Assembly (NCBI GenBank): GCA_902790015.1
Contig: CADAQF010000005.1
Coordinates: 1-64,000 of the forward strand
Origin: an uncultured Eubacteriales bacterium
Lineage (GTDB): Bacteria > Bacillota > Clostridia > Christensenellales > Aristaeellaceae
Reading direction: 5' to 3'
Length of the DNA stretch: 64,000 nt
In this document: positions 9,239-17,338 of the stretch, in pieces
How the letters are laid out: every line of letters begins with the position of its first letter
Position numbering within the stretch: the stretch's first letter is position 1
Program-made: the position numbers and the translations under genes
Notes under the pieces: model-generated
Database searches by the model: none
The model's input: only the letters and a program-made list of their open reading frames with translations
Told to the model about the DNA's origin: nothing

Positions 9239-10162
9239 TTATACCTCCTGCGCGCGCAAAAACGCGGCGGTTTCCTCCAGCGTGGGGATGGACGACTGGG
9301 CTCCCGGACGGGTGACGGAGAGGGCCGCGGCGGCGTTGGCGAAGCGGATGCACTCTTTGATCGGCTCTCCGTCTGCGAGCCTTCGGCAGAACGTGGCGCA
9401 GAAGGTGTCTCCCGCCGCCGTGGTGTCCACGGTTTTGACCGAAAAGCCCGGCACACGGAGCGCCCCCTCACGGTTGACCAGCAGCGCCCCGTTTTTGCCA
9501 AGCGTCGCCAGTACCGCCGCAGCGCCCCGGTCAAGCAGCGCTCTGGCGGCGGTTTCCGCCTGCGCGGGATCGTTCACGGGAAGGCCTGAAAGCCTTGAAA
9601 GCTCCGTCTCGTTGGGGCACAGGTAATCCAGCATCGGATACACCTCGTCCGGAAGGGATTCGGGCGCCGGAGCGGTGTTCAGCACCACCGTGCAGCCGTG
9701 CTTTTTGGCCAGGCGTATCGCCTCGAACACCGCCGGATGGGGGATCTCCATCTGCAAAAGCACCACCCGGCTTTGGGCGATCTGCGCTTCGTGATCCTTA
9801 ATATAGGAAACATCGCAGCGCTCATTGGCGCCGGGCAGGACGATGATGCTGTTTTCACCGTCCGCGGACACGCTGATCACGGCCTGCCCCGTGGGCTCGG
9901 GGCATACGCTCACCCCGTACGCGTCCACGCCCGCTTCCTTAAGCCCGTCAAGCAGCCTTTCGCCGAATTGGTCCCGGCCCACCAGGCCGATCATGGCCGT
10001 GCCCGGGCCCATGCGGCCCCCGGCGATGGCCTGGTTGGCCCCCTTGCCGCCGGGGATATAGCCGTGCAGCGTCCCCATCAGCGTTTCTCCCGCGCGGGGG
10101 ATGGACGGCACATGGATGACCATGTCCATATTGAGGCTGCCGATCACAAGCAGTTTGTTCAC
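9239..10162 (-). CDS. rbsK: Ribokinase (PfkB family)
   Basis: Phosphorylates ribose, or a related sugar, at O5 using ATP. The 307-residue protein starts VNKLLVIGSLNMDM. It carries the substrate loop PGGKGANQA near residue 40, NTAPAP and PNETE in the middle, and the anion-hole/catalytic motif DTTAAGDTF near residue 250. All are classical ribokinase features. The start is GTG at 10162, preceded by AAGGAGG. It is the first gene of the minus operon and sits just downstream of a LacI-type operator. Its position before three ADP-ribosylglycohydrolase-fold genes suggests it handles a pentose released by them. Specificity for ribose is likely but not proven. Confidence 0.88.
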   Translation of the reverse strand: MNKLLVIGSLNMDMVIHVPSIPRAGETLMGTLHGYIPGGKGANQAIAGGRMGPGTAMIGLVGRDQFGERLLDGLKEAGVDAYGVSVCPEPTGQAVISVSADGENSIIVLPGANERCDVSYIKDHEAQIAQSRVVLLQMEIPHPAVFEAIRLAKKHGCTVVLNTAPAPESLPDEVYPMLDYLCPNETELSRLSGLPVNDPAQAETAARALLDRGAAAVLATLGKNGALLVNREGALRVPGFSVKTVDTTAAGDTFCATFCRRLADGEPIKECIRFANAAAALSVTRPGAQSSIPTLEETAAFLRAQEV

Positions 10163-10202
10163 CGTGCTTCCTCCTTTGTCTGTACGCGTCTGTACGATCA
10201 GA

Positions 10203-10218
10203 AAGAGAAACCGTTTAC
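10203..10218 (-). promoter_or_regulatory. Putative LacI-family operator 1
   Basis: AAGAGAAACCGTTTAC occurs here and, identically, at 11446-11461. Its reverse complement GTAAACGGTTTCTC has the AAACGNTT core expected for LacI/GalR operators. It lies 12 bp downstream of the -10 box of the ribokinase operon, where a bound repressor would block initiation or elongation. Confidence 0.7.
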
Positions 10219-10229
10219 TCTGTATTTTA

Positions 10230-10258
10230 ATTATATATGCTCCCGGCAGGCTTGTCAA
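10230..10258 (-). promoter_or_regulatory. Promoter of the ribokinase operon
   Basis: On the minus strand TTGACA (10258-10253) and TATAAT (10235-10230) are exact consensus with a 17-bp spacer. Operator 1 follows immediately downstream. Confidence 0.82.
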
Positions 10259-10285
10259 GAAGGAAACTTTTTCTTTCGTGACCGG

Positions 10286-10314
10286 TTGCCTTGAGGCCGT
10301 ATCCCTGCTATAAT
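10286..10314 (+). promoter_or_regulatory. Promoter of the LacI-family regulator gene
   Basis: TTGCCT (10286-10291) and TATAAT (10309-10314) are separated by 17 bp. The -10 box is consensus and the -35 box weak, in keeping with low-level regulator expression. It is divergent from the ribokinase promoter about 50 bp away. Confidence 0.62.
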
Positions 10315-10334
10315 GGAAAAAAGGGGGCCTTAAG

Positions 10335-11339
10335 ATGGGAAAAACCATATCGGATATTGCCAGAATCGCCAACGTTTCCAAAGCAACCGTATCCAGGGTC
10401 ATCAACGGGAAATCCCAGGGCGTCAGCAAGGAGACGGCGGAGCGCATCCGGCGCATCATCGAGCAGGAGGGCTACCTTCCCAACAGCCTGGCGCGCAGCA
10501 TGGTCAGCGCCCGCACCGGGACGCTGGGCTTTGTGGTGCCGGATATCGGCAATCCCTTCTTCTCCCAGATCGTTCGCGGCATCGTGCGCTGCGCCTCCCG
10601 CAGGGGCTACACGGTGTTTTTGTGCAATTCCGACAACGATCCCGAGCTGGAGGGCGCTTTCATTCAGTCCATGCTGGAAAAGCGCGTCGACGGCCTGGCC
10701 CTGATCTCCAGTGACAAAAGCGGCAAAAAAACCATCGCGGCGCTCAAAAACCAGGATATTCCCGTCGTCCAGGTGGACCGGATCGTCAACCCGCAGGACG
10801 CCAGCGTTGTCATCGACAACAGGACGGGCATGCTGATGGCGGCGGACTATTTTTTGAACAAAGGCGCCGATAAGATCGCCTTTCTGGCCGGCACCCGGGG
10901 CGTTTACACCACCGAGCAGCGCCTGATGGGGCTTAAGGACGCGCTGGAAAACAGGGGCAGGAGCCTCAGTGATATCTGGCTGGACTACGGCCATTATTCG
11001 GTGGCCTCAGGCATGGAGATGGCCCGGCGCCTGCTGGACGCGGGGACGCCCGTCCGGGCGGTGCTGGCGGGCTGCGACACCATCGGCATCGGCGTCCTTC
11101 GGGCCTGCCGCGCCCGGGGCGTGCGCGTCCCGGAGGATCTGGAGGTTTTCGGCTTCGACGGCATCTCCATGGCGGAGGTGGTGGATCCCGTTTTGTCCAC
11201 CGTCGTGCAGCCCATCGACGAACTGGCGGAGGAAAGCGCCAATCTGCTGATCGGCATGGTAGAGGGAACGGTTACGACGAAGCGTCACCTGGTCATAGAG
11301 CCCCGCCTGCTGCTCAGGGGGACGACGCTGAACGGCTGA
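10335..11339 (+). CDS. LacI-family transcriptional regulator
   Basis: A 334-residue DNA-binding repressor. The N-terminal helix-turn-helix TISDIARIANVSKATVSRVI (residues 4-23) and hinge region (GYLPNSLARSM) are typical. They are followed by a periplasmic-binding-protein-like effector domain (TLGFVVPDIGNPFFSQI; a C-terminal FGFDGISMAEVVDP-type segment). The gene lies between the ribokinase operon and the ABC importer. The identical 16-bp sequence at both flanking promoters is the obvious target (inference). The effector is probably the imported sugar or a product of the locus. The ATG at 10335 has the weak Shine-Dalgarno AAGGGGG. Confidence 0.93.
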   Translation: MGKTISDIARIANVSKATVSRVINGKSQGVSKETAERIRRIIEQEGYLPNSLARSMVSARTGTLGFVVPDIGNPFFSQIVRGIVRCASRRGYTVFLCNSDNDPELEGAFIQSMLEKRVDGLALISSDKSGKKTIAALKNQDIPVVQVDRIVNPQDASVVIDNRTGMLMAADYFLNKGADKIAFLAGTRGVYTTEQRLMGLKDALENRGRSLSDIWLDYGHYSVASGMEMARRLLDAGTPVRAVLAGCDTIGIGVLRACRARGVRVPEDLEVFGFDGISMAEVVDPVLSTVVQPIDELAEESANLLIGMVEGTVTTKRHLVIEPRLLLRGTTLNG

Positions 11340-11409
11340 AATTTGACCTGTTTTTTCATCATGCTCCGTCTTTCCGGCAAAAAAAGTTCACTTTTTTTCA
11401 AATCAGGGC

Positions 11410-11438
11410 TTGCAATCCCGGCCAAAAGCTATTATAAT
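11410..11438 (+). promoter_or_regulatory. Promoter of the sugar ABC importer operon
   Basis: TTGCAA (11410-11415) and TATAAT (11433-11438) are separated by 17 bp. The start of transcription would fall inside or just before operator 2. Confidence 0.78.
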
Positions 11439-11445
11439 GCGAATC

Positions 11446-11461
11446 AAGAGAAACCGTTTAC
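11446..11461 (+). promoter_or_regulatory. Putative LacI-family operator 2
   Basis: This is an exact second copy of AAGAGAAACCGTTTAC, 8 bp downstream of the -10 box of the importer promoter. Its position relative to the promoter is nearly the same as at operator 1, which supports co-regulation of import and catabolism. Confidence 0.72.
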
Positions 11462-11530
11462 GCAATCTTTCTGCTCTGCATCTGCCCAGACTAAAAAGCT
11501 GAATGACCGCCGGAAAGAGGGGATCGCTCC

Positions 11531-12463
11531 ATGACCAACGGACTTGAGGCCGCCCGGCCTAAGCCCCAGCGCTCAAAAAAGCTTATGCGGCTGCGGGCGG
11601 ACCGGGTACTCTATCTCATGCTGGCCCCCACGCTCGTTTACTTCATCATCTTCCGCGTGTGGCCCATCATCAACATGCGCCTGGCCTTCTTCGATTTCAA
11701 AGCCAAAAAGCCCTGGGTCTACGCCGGGCTCAAGTACTTCAACACTATCTTCACCAGCCCCCAGTTTTCCAAGATCCTGGCCAACACCCTGATCATCAGC
11801 TTCATGAAATACGTGCTGCTGTTCCCGGTGTTCGTCATATTCGCCATCCTTTTAAATGAAATGCGCAGCGTGCGCCTGCGCAAATACGTCCAGGTGGTCT
11901 CCTACCTGCCGCACTTCCTTTCCTGGGTCGTCATCGCCGGCATCTGGATCGGCATGCTGAATACCTCCGGCGTGGTCAACCAGCTTACAGGCTTTTTCGG
12001 CGCCGCGCCGGTCAATTACATGACCAGCAAATCGGCCATCCGCTGGATACTGATGCTGTGCGAGGGCTGGCGCAGCCTGGGGTGGGATTCGATCGTCTAT
12101 TTCACCGCCATCATCGCCATCGACCGCTCGCTCTACGAGGCCGCCGATGTGGACGGCGCCAGCCGCCTGCAGATCATCCGCTACGTCGTGCTTCCCGCGC
12201 TGGTGGTTCCCATGACCACCATGTTCATCCTGAACCTGGGCTATTTCCTCAACGCCGGCTTCGACCAGGTCCTTAACATGACCAACGACTCCGTCAACAG
12301 CGTGATCGACATACTGGACACCTATATCTACCGCATCGGCCTTGAGAAGGGCCAGTATTCCCTGGCCACGGCCATGGGTATGCTCAAGGGCGTGGTGGGC
12401 ACGCTGCTGGTGCTTTTGACCCATGTTACCTCCAAACGGCTTACCGGCACGGGCGTATGGTGA
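11531..12463 (+). CDS. Sugar ABC transporter permease, LplB-like
   Basis: A 310-residue inner-membrane permease with about six hydrophobic segments; the first is LMLAPTLVYFIIFRVWPII near residues 30-50. The EAA loop is EAADVDGASRLQIIRYVVLP (about 203-222), which contacts the ATPase. The sequence resembles the LplB/YtcP-type CUT1 subfamily that imports complex or acidic oligosaccharides. The second permease starts 10 bp downstream. No ATPase gene is present in this operon, so a shared MsmX-like ATPase encoded elsewhere is probably used (known for CUT1 importers; inference here). Confidence 0.92.
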   Translation: MTNGLEAARPKPQRSKKLMRLRADRVLYLMLAPTLVYFIIFRVWPIINMRLAFFDFKAKKPWVYAGLKYFNTIFTSPQFSKILANTLIISFMKYVLLFPVFVIFAILLNEMRSVRLRKYVQVVSYLPHFLSWVVIAGIWIGMLNTSGVVNQLTGFFGAAPVNYMTSKSAIRWILMLCEGWRSLGWDSIVYFTAIIAIDRSLYEAADVDGASRLQIIRYVVLPALVVPMTTMFILNLGYFLNAGFDQVLNMTNDSVNSVIDILDTYIYRIGLEKGQYSLATAMGMLKGVVGTLLVLLTHVTSKRLTGTGVW

Positions 12464-12473
12464 GGTGAGCGCG

Positions 12474-13355
12474 ATGAAAAAGAAGTTTTCTGTAGGCCAG
12501 CTGGTACTGGCCGTGCTGATGGTCGCCATAAGCCTGACGATGGTGATCCCGCTGCTCAACATCCTGGCGCGCTCGATCTCCGCTCCCGAAAGGTCGTCCG
12601 CCATGACGGGCCTTGAGATCATCCCCCGCGGGTTAAGCCTGCTCAACTATCAGATCATCTTTTCCAACCCCGTCCTGCTGCCCAGCATCATCAATTCCGT
12701 CAAGATCACCATCATCGGCACCCTGATCAACGTGCTGCTGACCACCAGCGCCGCCTACGTCCTGAGCCGCAAGAACCTCATGTTCAAGAAGGCCATCATG
12801 GTCTTCCTGATCATCATGATGCTTTTTGATCCGGGCCTGGTCCCCGAATATCTGGTGGTCCAGAAGCTCGGCCTGATGAACACGCACTGGGCGGTCATAC
12901 TGGTTTCCGCGGTCAATGTGTACTACCTGATCATCTGCATGCGCTATTTCGAGGCCGTTCCCGAGTCCCTGCACGAGGCGGCCATGCTGGACGGCGCGGG
13001 CCATGTCCGCATCTTCGCCCAGATCTACCTGCCCCTGGCCAAGGCCGGCGTGGCGACGATCTTCATGTTCTACGCCGTCGTCCGCTGGAACGACTACTTC
13101 CGTCCCGGCATCTACATCCTGTCCTCCTCCCGCACCACCCTGCAGGTCATCCTGCGCCAGTTCATCGTGTCCGGGGATACCGCGGCCATCATAGGCGCGC
13201 AGAACCTGCTGAGCTACAACGAATTCGCCAAGGTGGACTATACCGCCCTTAAAAACGCCACCATCGTGGTGGCCATCATCCCGATCCTCCTGCTTTATCC
13301 CCTGGTGCTCAAGTTCTACACCGGCGGCGTGATGAGCGGCGCGGTGAAGGAATGA
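12474..13355 (+). CDS. Sugar ABC transporter permease, YtcP/LplC-like
   Basis: A 293-residue partner permease. It begins MKKKFSVGQLVLAVLMVAIS with a first membrane segment at about 8-28. It has the EAA loop HEAAMLDGAGHVRIFAQIYLP (glutamate at residue 168) and ends in a hydrophobic segment followed by FYTGGVMSGAVKE, the ending typical of the YtcP/LplC group. The ATG at 12474 is preceded by GAGGTGAG. An upstream in-frame TTG lies inside the previous gene and lacks a ribosome site. It forms a heterodimeric channel with the preceding permease. Confidence 0.92.
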   Translation: MKKKFSVGQLVLAVLMVAISLTMVIPLLNILARSISAPERSSAMTGLEIIPRGLSLLNYQIIFSNPVLLPSIINSVKITIIGTLINVLLTTSAAYVLSRKNLMFKKAIMVFLIIMMLFDPGLVPEYLVVQKLGLMNTHWAVILVSAVNVYYLIICMRYFEAVPESLHEAAMLDGAGHVRIFAQIYLPLAKAGVATIFMFYAVVRWNDYFRPGIYILSSSRTTLQVILRQFIVSGDTAAIIGAQNLLSYNEFAKVDYTALKNATIVVAIIPILLLYPLVLKFYTGGVMSGAVKE

Positions 13356-13418
13356 TCCGGTACTCCGGCCGCCGCAGGCGCGGTCTGGATATAAAAAATT
13401 GAAAGGAGAACCCCTGTC

Positions 13419-14858
13419 ATGAAGAAACTGTTAGCATGGATCCTGGTCTGCTCGCTGATGCTCGGCTGCGCTGCCGCGCTGGCGGACGGCATCGGCTCCC
13501 CCGACAAGCCCGTCAAGATCACCATCCTCGAAAAGGACGTCAGCCCTGAGGTCGATCCCGAGATCCTGAAGATCGAGGCCGCCATCGAGGCCGGCATGGC
13601 CGCCCAGGGCAACTACGTCGATCTGGAATGGCTGGAAGCCCCCGCCGGCAAATACATCGACGTTGTGCCGCTGGCGCTCAGGACCGGCCAGTTTGAAGCC
13701 GACATCGTGTACTTCCAGAACGGTGTGGAATACGAGCTCGCCCAAGAAGGCATGCTGGCCGACCTGACCGACTATGTCAAGAACTCCACCTACCTCAAGG
13801 CCCTCTACAAGGACTACAACTGGACCCGCCTGGAGAACTTCCCCTACCTGCTGTGGCTGGCTCCGGCCTTCACCTATACCGCCCAGCTGCGCAGCGACTG
13901 GTTTGACCAGCTGGAGGCTAAGGACGCCTTCCTGGCCGATCCCACGCCGGACAATTTCTACGCCGTCCTCAAGGAACTCAAGGACAAGGGTCTGTGCCAG
14001 TATCCCCTGACCACCGACAACAACAAGCTCCGCTTCGACGGCTTCATGAACGTGGCCTTCGGCATCGAGTCCTCCATCACCCAGGTGGACGGCCGCTGGG
14101 TGTTCGCCGAGGTCACCGAGGGCACCAAGGCCAAGTTCAAGTTCCTCAACAAGCTCTACAAAGAAGGCCTCCTTGATCCGGACTTTGTCACCAACGCCTG
14201 GGATTCCATGGAGCAGCGCTTCTATGAGGGTGTCAGCGCCGTGATCGGCGGCCGCGTGGGCGCCACCACCAAGATCTATGACGACAAGATGAAGGCCACC
14301 AACGGCGAACAGGCCACCCTGACGATCCTGCCCCCGCTCAAGGGCGAAAAGCAGGCCTACGCCGCCGTGGACGTGCTGCGCGAGCCCCGCGGCTTCGCCA
14401 TCATGGAGGATTCCGAAGTAAAGGACGCCGCCTTCGCGGTATTCGAGTACATCTGCAGCCCCGAGGGCCGCAAGCTTGACCTGCTGGGCTTTGAGGGCGA
14501 GCAGTACACGGTGGAAGACGGCAAGATCGTCTTCACCGACAAGCTGGCCGACTGGTGGACCCGCTTCTTTGAGACCAACGAGGGCCTGGAAGCGCAGCTG
14601 GCCGCCCCGCTTTATTCCGCCGCCGTGCAGACCTCCATCGACATGTCCAACCAGTATTACATCGAGGATACCAACATCCTCACTCCCAATGAGCTGATCA
14701 CCCAGCGCGACGCCATGACCAACGTGTACAACGAGTACTACTTCGACTTCGTCACCGGCGTCAAGGACATCGACGCCGAGTGGGACAACTACGTGGCCGA
14801 GTGGAACGCCAACGGCGGCGACGCCTTCGCCGAATACCTGGCCGGCGTCATGAAATAA
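13419..14858 (+). CDS. Extracellular sugar-binding protein of the ABC importer
   Basis: A 479-residue exported protein starting MKKLLAWILVCSLMLGCAAALADG. The signal contains a possible lipobox (MLGC, Cys17) and also a good signal peptidase I site (ALA before DG), so lipid anchoring is uncertain. The mature part has the family-1/LipO-like solute-binding layout, for example DIVYFQNGVEYELAQEG near residue 90 and EPRGFAIMEDSEVKDAAF near residue 320. It binds the substrate delivered to the two permeases encoded just upstream. AAAGGAGAA precedes the ATG, and a terminator hairpin follows the gene. Confidence 0.9.
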   Translation: MKKLLAWILVCSLMLGCAAALADGIGSPDKPVKITILEKDVSPEVDPEILKIEAAIEAGMAAQGNYVDLEWLEAPAGKYIDVVPLALRTGQFEADIVYFQNGVEYELAQEGMLADLTDYVKNSTYLKALYKDYNWTRLENFPYLLWLAPAFTYTAQLRSDWFDQLEAKDAFLADPTPDNFYAVLKELKDKGLCQYPLTTDNNKLRFDGFMNVAFGIESSITQVDGRWVFAEVTEGTKAKFKFLNKLYKEGLLDPDFVTNAWDSMEQRFYEGVSAVIGGRVGATTKIYDDKMKATNGEQATLTILPPLKGEKQAYAAVDVLREPRGFAIMEDSEVKDAAFAVFEYICSPEGRKLDLLGFEGEQYTVEDGKIVFTDKLADWWTRFFETNEGLEAQLAAPLYSAAVQTSIDMSNQYYIEDTNILTPNELITQRDAMTNVYNEYYFDFVTGVKDIDAEWDNYVAEWNANGGDAFAEYLAGVMK

Positions 14859-14898
14859 ACCTGCCTGACAAGCGCATTTTTACCAAGCCCATCACCCC

Positions 14899-14926
14899 GA
14901 TGCCTGTGCCCCGCGGCGCAGGCATC
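14899..14926 (+). terminator. Terminator after the sugar importer operon
   Basis: The stem GATGCCTG/CAGGCATC encloses a GC-rich inner part that extends the pairing, and TTT follows. It lies about 40 bp after the binding-protein stop codon. The short T-run makes it moderate rather than strong. Confidence 0.6.
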
Positions 14927-14948
14927 TTTGCGTCAAAAGAGGGCGGAG

Positions 14949-15013
14949 GCGGCCGCGCCCAACGGCCGATGAAGGCCGGTAAAGTCCCGGTGAGCATGGC
15001 ATTTTCAGCGTCA
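14949..15013 (+). repeat. Interspersed repeat family B, copy 1
   Basis: This 65-bp core matches the reverse complement of 60124-60188 at 60 of 65 positions. Weaker similarity continues to about 15057. Here the distal arm of the inverted repeat seen in copy 2 is degenerate. The remainder of the 312-bp gap before the Rrf2 gene contains only the terminator and promoter listed separately. Confidence 0.8.
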
Positions 15014-15087
15014 GGGACGCAGAATATGTTTCAGCAAACAGTGGGTTAATTGAGGCGGCACGGTAAGAGACGGAGAATGATTGCCTA

Positions 15088-15116
15088 TTGACTTGGTAGG
15101 CTGAAGATGATACACT
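15088..15116 (+). promoter_or_regulatory. Promoter of the Rrf2-family regulator
   Basis: TTGACT (15088-15093) and TACACT (15111-15116) are separated by 17 bp. The region around the boxes is a plausible site of autoregulation, as is usual for Rrf2 proteins, but no defined operator was recognised. Confidence 0.6.
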
Positions 15117-15170
15117 CACAATGGTTTTCCGGCGGAAAAAATGCGCCGGGAACGGGGGAGGAATGACCTC

Positions 15171-15599
15171 ATGATGATATCCACGCGCGGGCGGTACGCG
15201 CTGCGCGTCATGGCCTGCCTGGCCCGCATGGACCGGGAAAAATACATACCCCTCAAGGAGATCACCGACGCAGAGGAGATTTCCCAGAAATACCTGGAGG
15301 GCATCATGGGCACGCTGTCCAAGGCGGGGCTGGTGGAAAGCGCCCACGGCAAGGGTGGCGGCTACCGCCTGTCCCGCGCGCCGGAGGACTACCGCATCGG
15401 CGAGATCCTGCGCCTGACCGAGGGCTCCCTGTCCCCGGTATCCTGCGTGGAGGGTACGGAAACGCCCTGCCCCAACGCCTCCCGCTGCTCCGCCCTCCCT
15501 GTCTGGCGCCGGCTGGACGAACTGATCAACAATTATCTGGACAGCATTTATCTCTCCGACCTCATCGGCGACTTCACGGGGGACAATTACGTCATCTGA
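15171..15599 (+). CDS. Rrf2-family transcriptional regulator with three cysteines
   Basis: A 142-residue winged-helix regulator starting MMISTRGRYALRVMACLARM. The recognition region is EISQKYLEGIMGTLSKAGLV, and the wing contains GKGGGYRLSRAP, both typical of Rrf2/IscR proteins. Three cysteines, C-VEGTETP-C-PNASR-C (spacing 7 and 5), sit where IscR- and NsrR-type members hold an Fe-S cluster, so it may sense iron-sulfur status, oxygen or nitric oxide (inference). It is not next to isc or suf genes. The following gene is an L,D-transpeptidase 43 bp downstream. The start has GGGGGAGG upstream. Confidence 0.88.
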   Translation: MMISTRGRYALRVMACLARMDREKYIPLKEITDAEEISQKYLEGIMGTLSKAGLVESAHGKGGGYRLSRAPEDYRIGEILRLTEGSLSPVSCVEGTETPCPNASRCSALPVWRRLDELINNYLDSIYLSDLIGDFTGDNYVI

Positions 15600-15642
15600 C
15601 CATCCGTTCGGGTCCCTTTATTTCTGTATTTGGAGGATACGC

Positions 15643-17235
15643 ATGCGCTTTTCTTCCGCCGGGAAAGTCCTTTTCCCGGGACGAATCTTCGCTTTCCTGA
15701 TCATATCGCTGCTTTTGTTCCAGGCGCTGTTTCCCGCCCTGGGTGAGGGCGGCCTGGCCTTTTCCATTTCCAGCGCCCTGATCACGCCCGGGGAAAACGT
15801 TTCCATCTATTACGACCTTCCCAGGGAGGGGGCGCTTTCGGTCACGCTGCTGGACGGCGCGGGGGAAACCGCCGCCGTGCTGATGGACGGCCAGGTGATG
15901 CAGGCAGGCTTTCACGAGGCGCTCTGGAACGGGCTGGACCATTTAGGCACCCCGATGCCTGAGGGCAGCTACACCCTGCGCCTTTCCCTGGACGGCGAAC
16001 ATATGGACATGGCCGTGGTCATCGGCCCCGCCAGGGCGCAGACCGCCTTTTCCTTCGGCGCGCCGACGGACGTGCCGCAGGACGCGGTGGTGATCACGCC
16101 CACCTCCGCCCCGCCCAGGGAAACGCCCGCACCCACGCAGACGCCCGCCCCGGCGCCCGCTCAGTTCACGCCCGCCTTCCGTTCCTCCCATATCCCCGCC
16201 CACAGCCCGGACGGCTGCTACTGGTGCACGCCCATGGATATCGGGGACGAGGAAGCGGTGTGGAACATGCTCACCTCCCCGATTTACACAGTCAAGGCCG
16301 GCCAGCGTGAGCAGGTCATCGTCCGCGAGGAGCCGGACGAAAGGTCTTCGGGCCTGGGCGTGGTGACCGGCGAGTCCATGGGCCTGCATGTCCTGGAAAA
16401 CCGCAAAGACGGCTGGTCGCTGGTGGAATGCTATTCCGCCTCCTTCCACGATTCTCGCGTCAAGAACTGGAATGCCTATATCACCGGCTACATAAAGACC
16501 AGTCAGATCGAAAAAATCATCCCGGACCAGACCTTCGGCGTCGTCATCGACAAGCTGACCCAAAGGCTGTATCTGTTCAAAGAAGGGCATCTTTTTTCGA
16601 CGCTGCTGGTGTCTACCGGGCTGTACAACAGCAAACAGCCCTACAACGAAACGCGCTCGGGCGAGTTTCTGCTGGTGTCCAAGGTGGGGCATTTTCAGTC
16701 CGATTCCATGAAATGCCGCTACGCCCTGCGGTTTGACTCGGGCGACCTGCTGCATGAAGTGCCGCATGTGGAGAACGCGGACGGCGGCCGCAATTACAAG
16801 GCAACAGAGTATAAGCTGGGTACCCGCGCCAGCCACGGCTGCATCCGCGTTCAACGGCTCAAAAACCCCGAAGGGGTCAACATGATGTGGCTGTACGACA
16901 ATTTGGCTGTGGGCGGGAATCACCCGACCAAGCTGGTGATCTGGGAGGATTTCGCGGGAAGGACCATTCCCTATCCTTCCGATGACACGCTGCTTTATTA
17001 TAACCCCAATAACGGCAGCAATTATCATACCGCGGCAGACTGCAACGGCGTCAAGGAGCAGTACCGCCCCCTGACCGCCTTCACCTACGGGGAACTGGAC
17101 ACGGGTTCCTACGCCAAACTGACCGCCTGCCCCTACTGCTATCCCCCCCTCAGAAAAGCCGAGATCGACCAGGTGAACCGCGACCATGAGACCGTCTCCC
17201 CGGGCATGGTCAGCGATTACCACCAGGCGAACTGA
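15643..17235 (+). CDS. Exported L,D-transpeptidase (YkuD) with Ig-like and metal-site-like regions
   Basis: A 530-residue protein. Residues 1-35 are a membrane/signal segment. Residues about 38-130 resemble the FlgD-type Ig fold (LWNGLDHLGTPMPEGSYTLRL). A Pro/Thr/Ala-rich linker lies near 145-180. An SH3-like region follows (QVIVREEPDERSSGLGVV, near 226). The YkuD domain carries the catalytic motif ASHGCIRVQ (His398, Cys400). Such enzymes form 3-3 peptidoglycan cross-links or attach proteins to peptidoglycan. The C-terminal tail has YHTAADC and CPYC, an arrangement seen in small zinc-binding Ada-like motifs. GGAGG precedes the ATG. A strong terminator follows. Confidence 0.88.
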   Translation: MRFSSAGKVLFPGRIFAFLIISLLLFQALFPALGEGGLAFSISSALITPGENVSIYYDLPREGALSVTLLDGAGETAAVLMDGQVMQAGFHEALWNGLDHLGTPMPEGSYTLRLSLDGEHMDMAVVIGPARAQTAFSFGAPTDVPQDAVVITPTSAPPRETPAPTQTPAPAPAQFTPAFRSSHIPAHSPDGCYWCTPMDIGDEEAVWNMLTSPIYTVKAGQREQVIVREEPDERSSGLGVVTGESMGLHVLENRKDGWSLVECYSASFHDSRVKNWNAYITGYIKTSQIEKIIPDQTFGVVIDKLTQRLYLFKEGHLFSTLLVSTGLYNSKQPYNETRSGEFLLVSKVGHFQSDSMKCRYALRFDSGDLLHEVPHVENADGGRNYKATEYKLGTRASHGCIRVQRLKNPEGVNMMWLYDNLAVGGNHPTKLVIWEDFAGRTIPYPSDDTLLYYNPNNGSNYHTAADCNGVKEQYRPLTAFTYGELDTGSYAKLTACPYCYPPLRKAEIDQVNRDHETVSPGMVSDYHQAN

Positions 17236-17262
17236 CAGCCCCCCGGCTGCCAGTCCCTTCAA

Positions 17263-17290
17263 AGGGCCCGCGCATTCATGCGCGGGCCCT
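17263..17290 (+). terminator. Terminator after the L,D-transpeptidase gene
   Basis: A perfect 12-bp GC-rich stem (AGGGCCCGCGCA with loop TTCA) lies 28 bp after the stop codon. It is followed by GTTCTG and then a T-rich stretch. Confidence 0.72.
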
Positions 17291-17308
17291 GTTCTGACTG
17301 TGTTTTTC

Positions 17309-17338
17309 TTGACATATGTGCTGGTTCCGTGGTACATT
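17309..17338 (+). promoter_or_regulatory. Promoter of the Big2/CHAP protein gene
   Basis: TTGACA (17309-17314) is exact and TACATT (17333-17338) follows after 18 bp. The transcript would have a leader of about 135 bases before the GTG start. No riboswitch was recognised in it. Confidence 0.65.
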
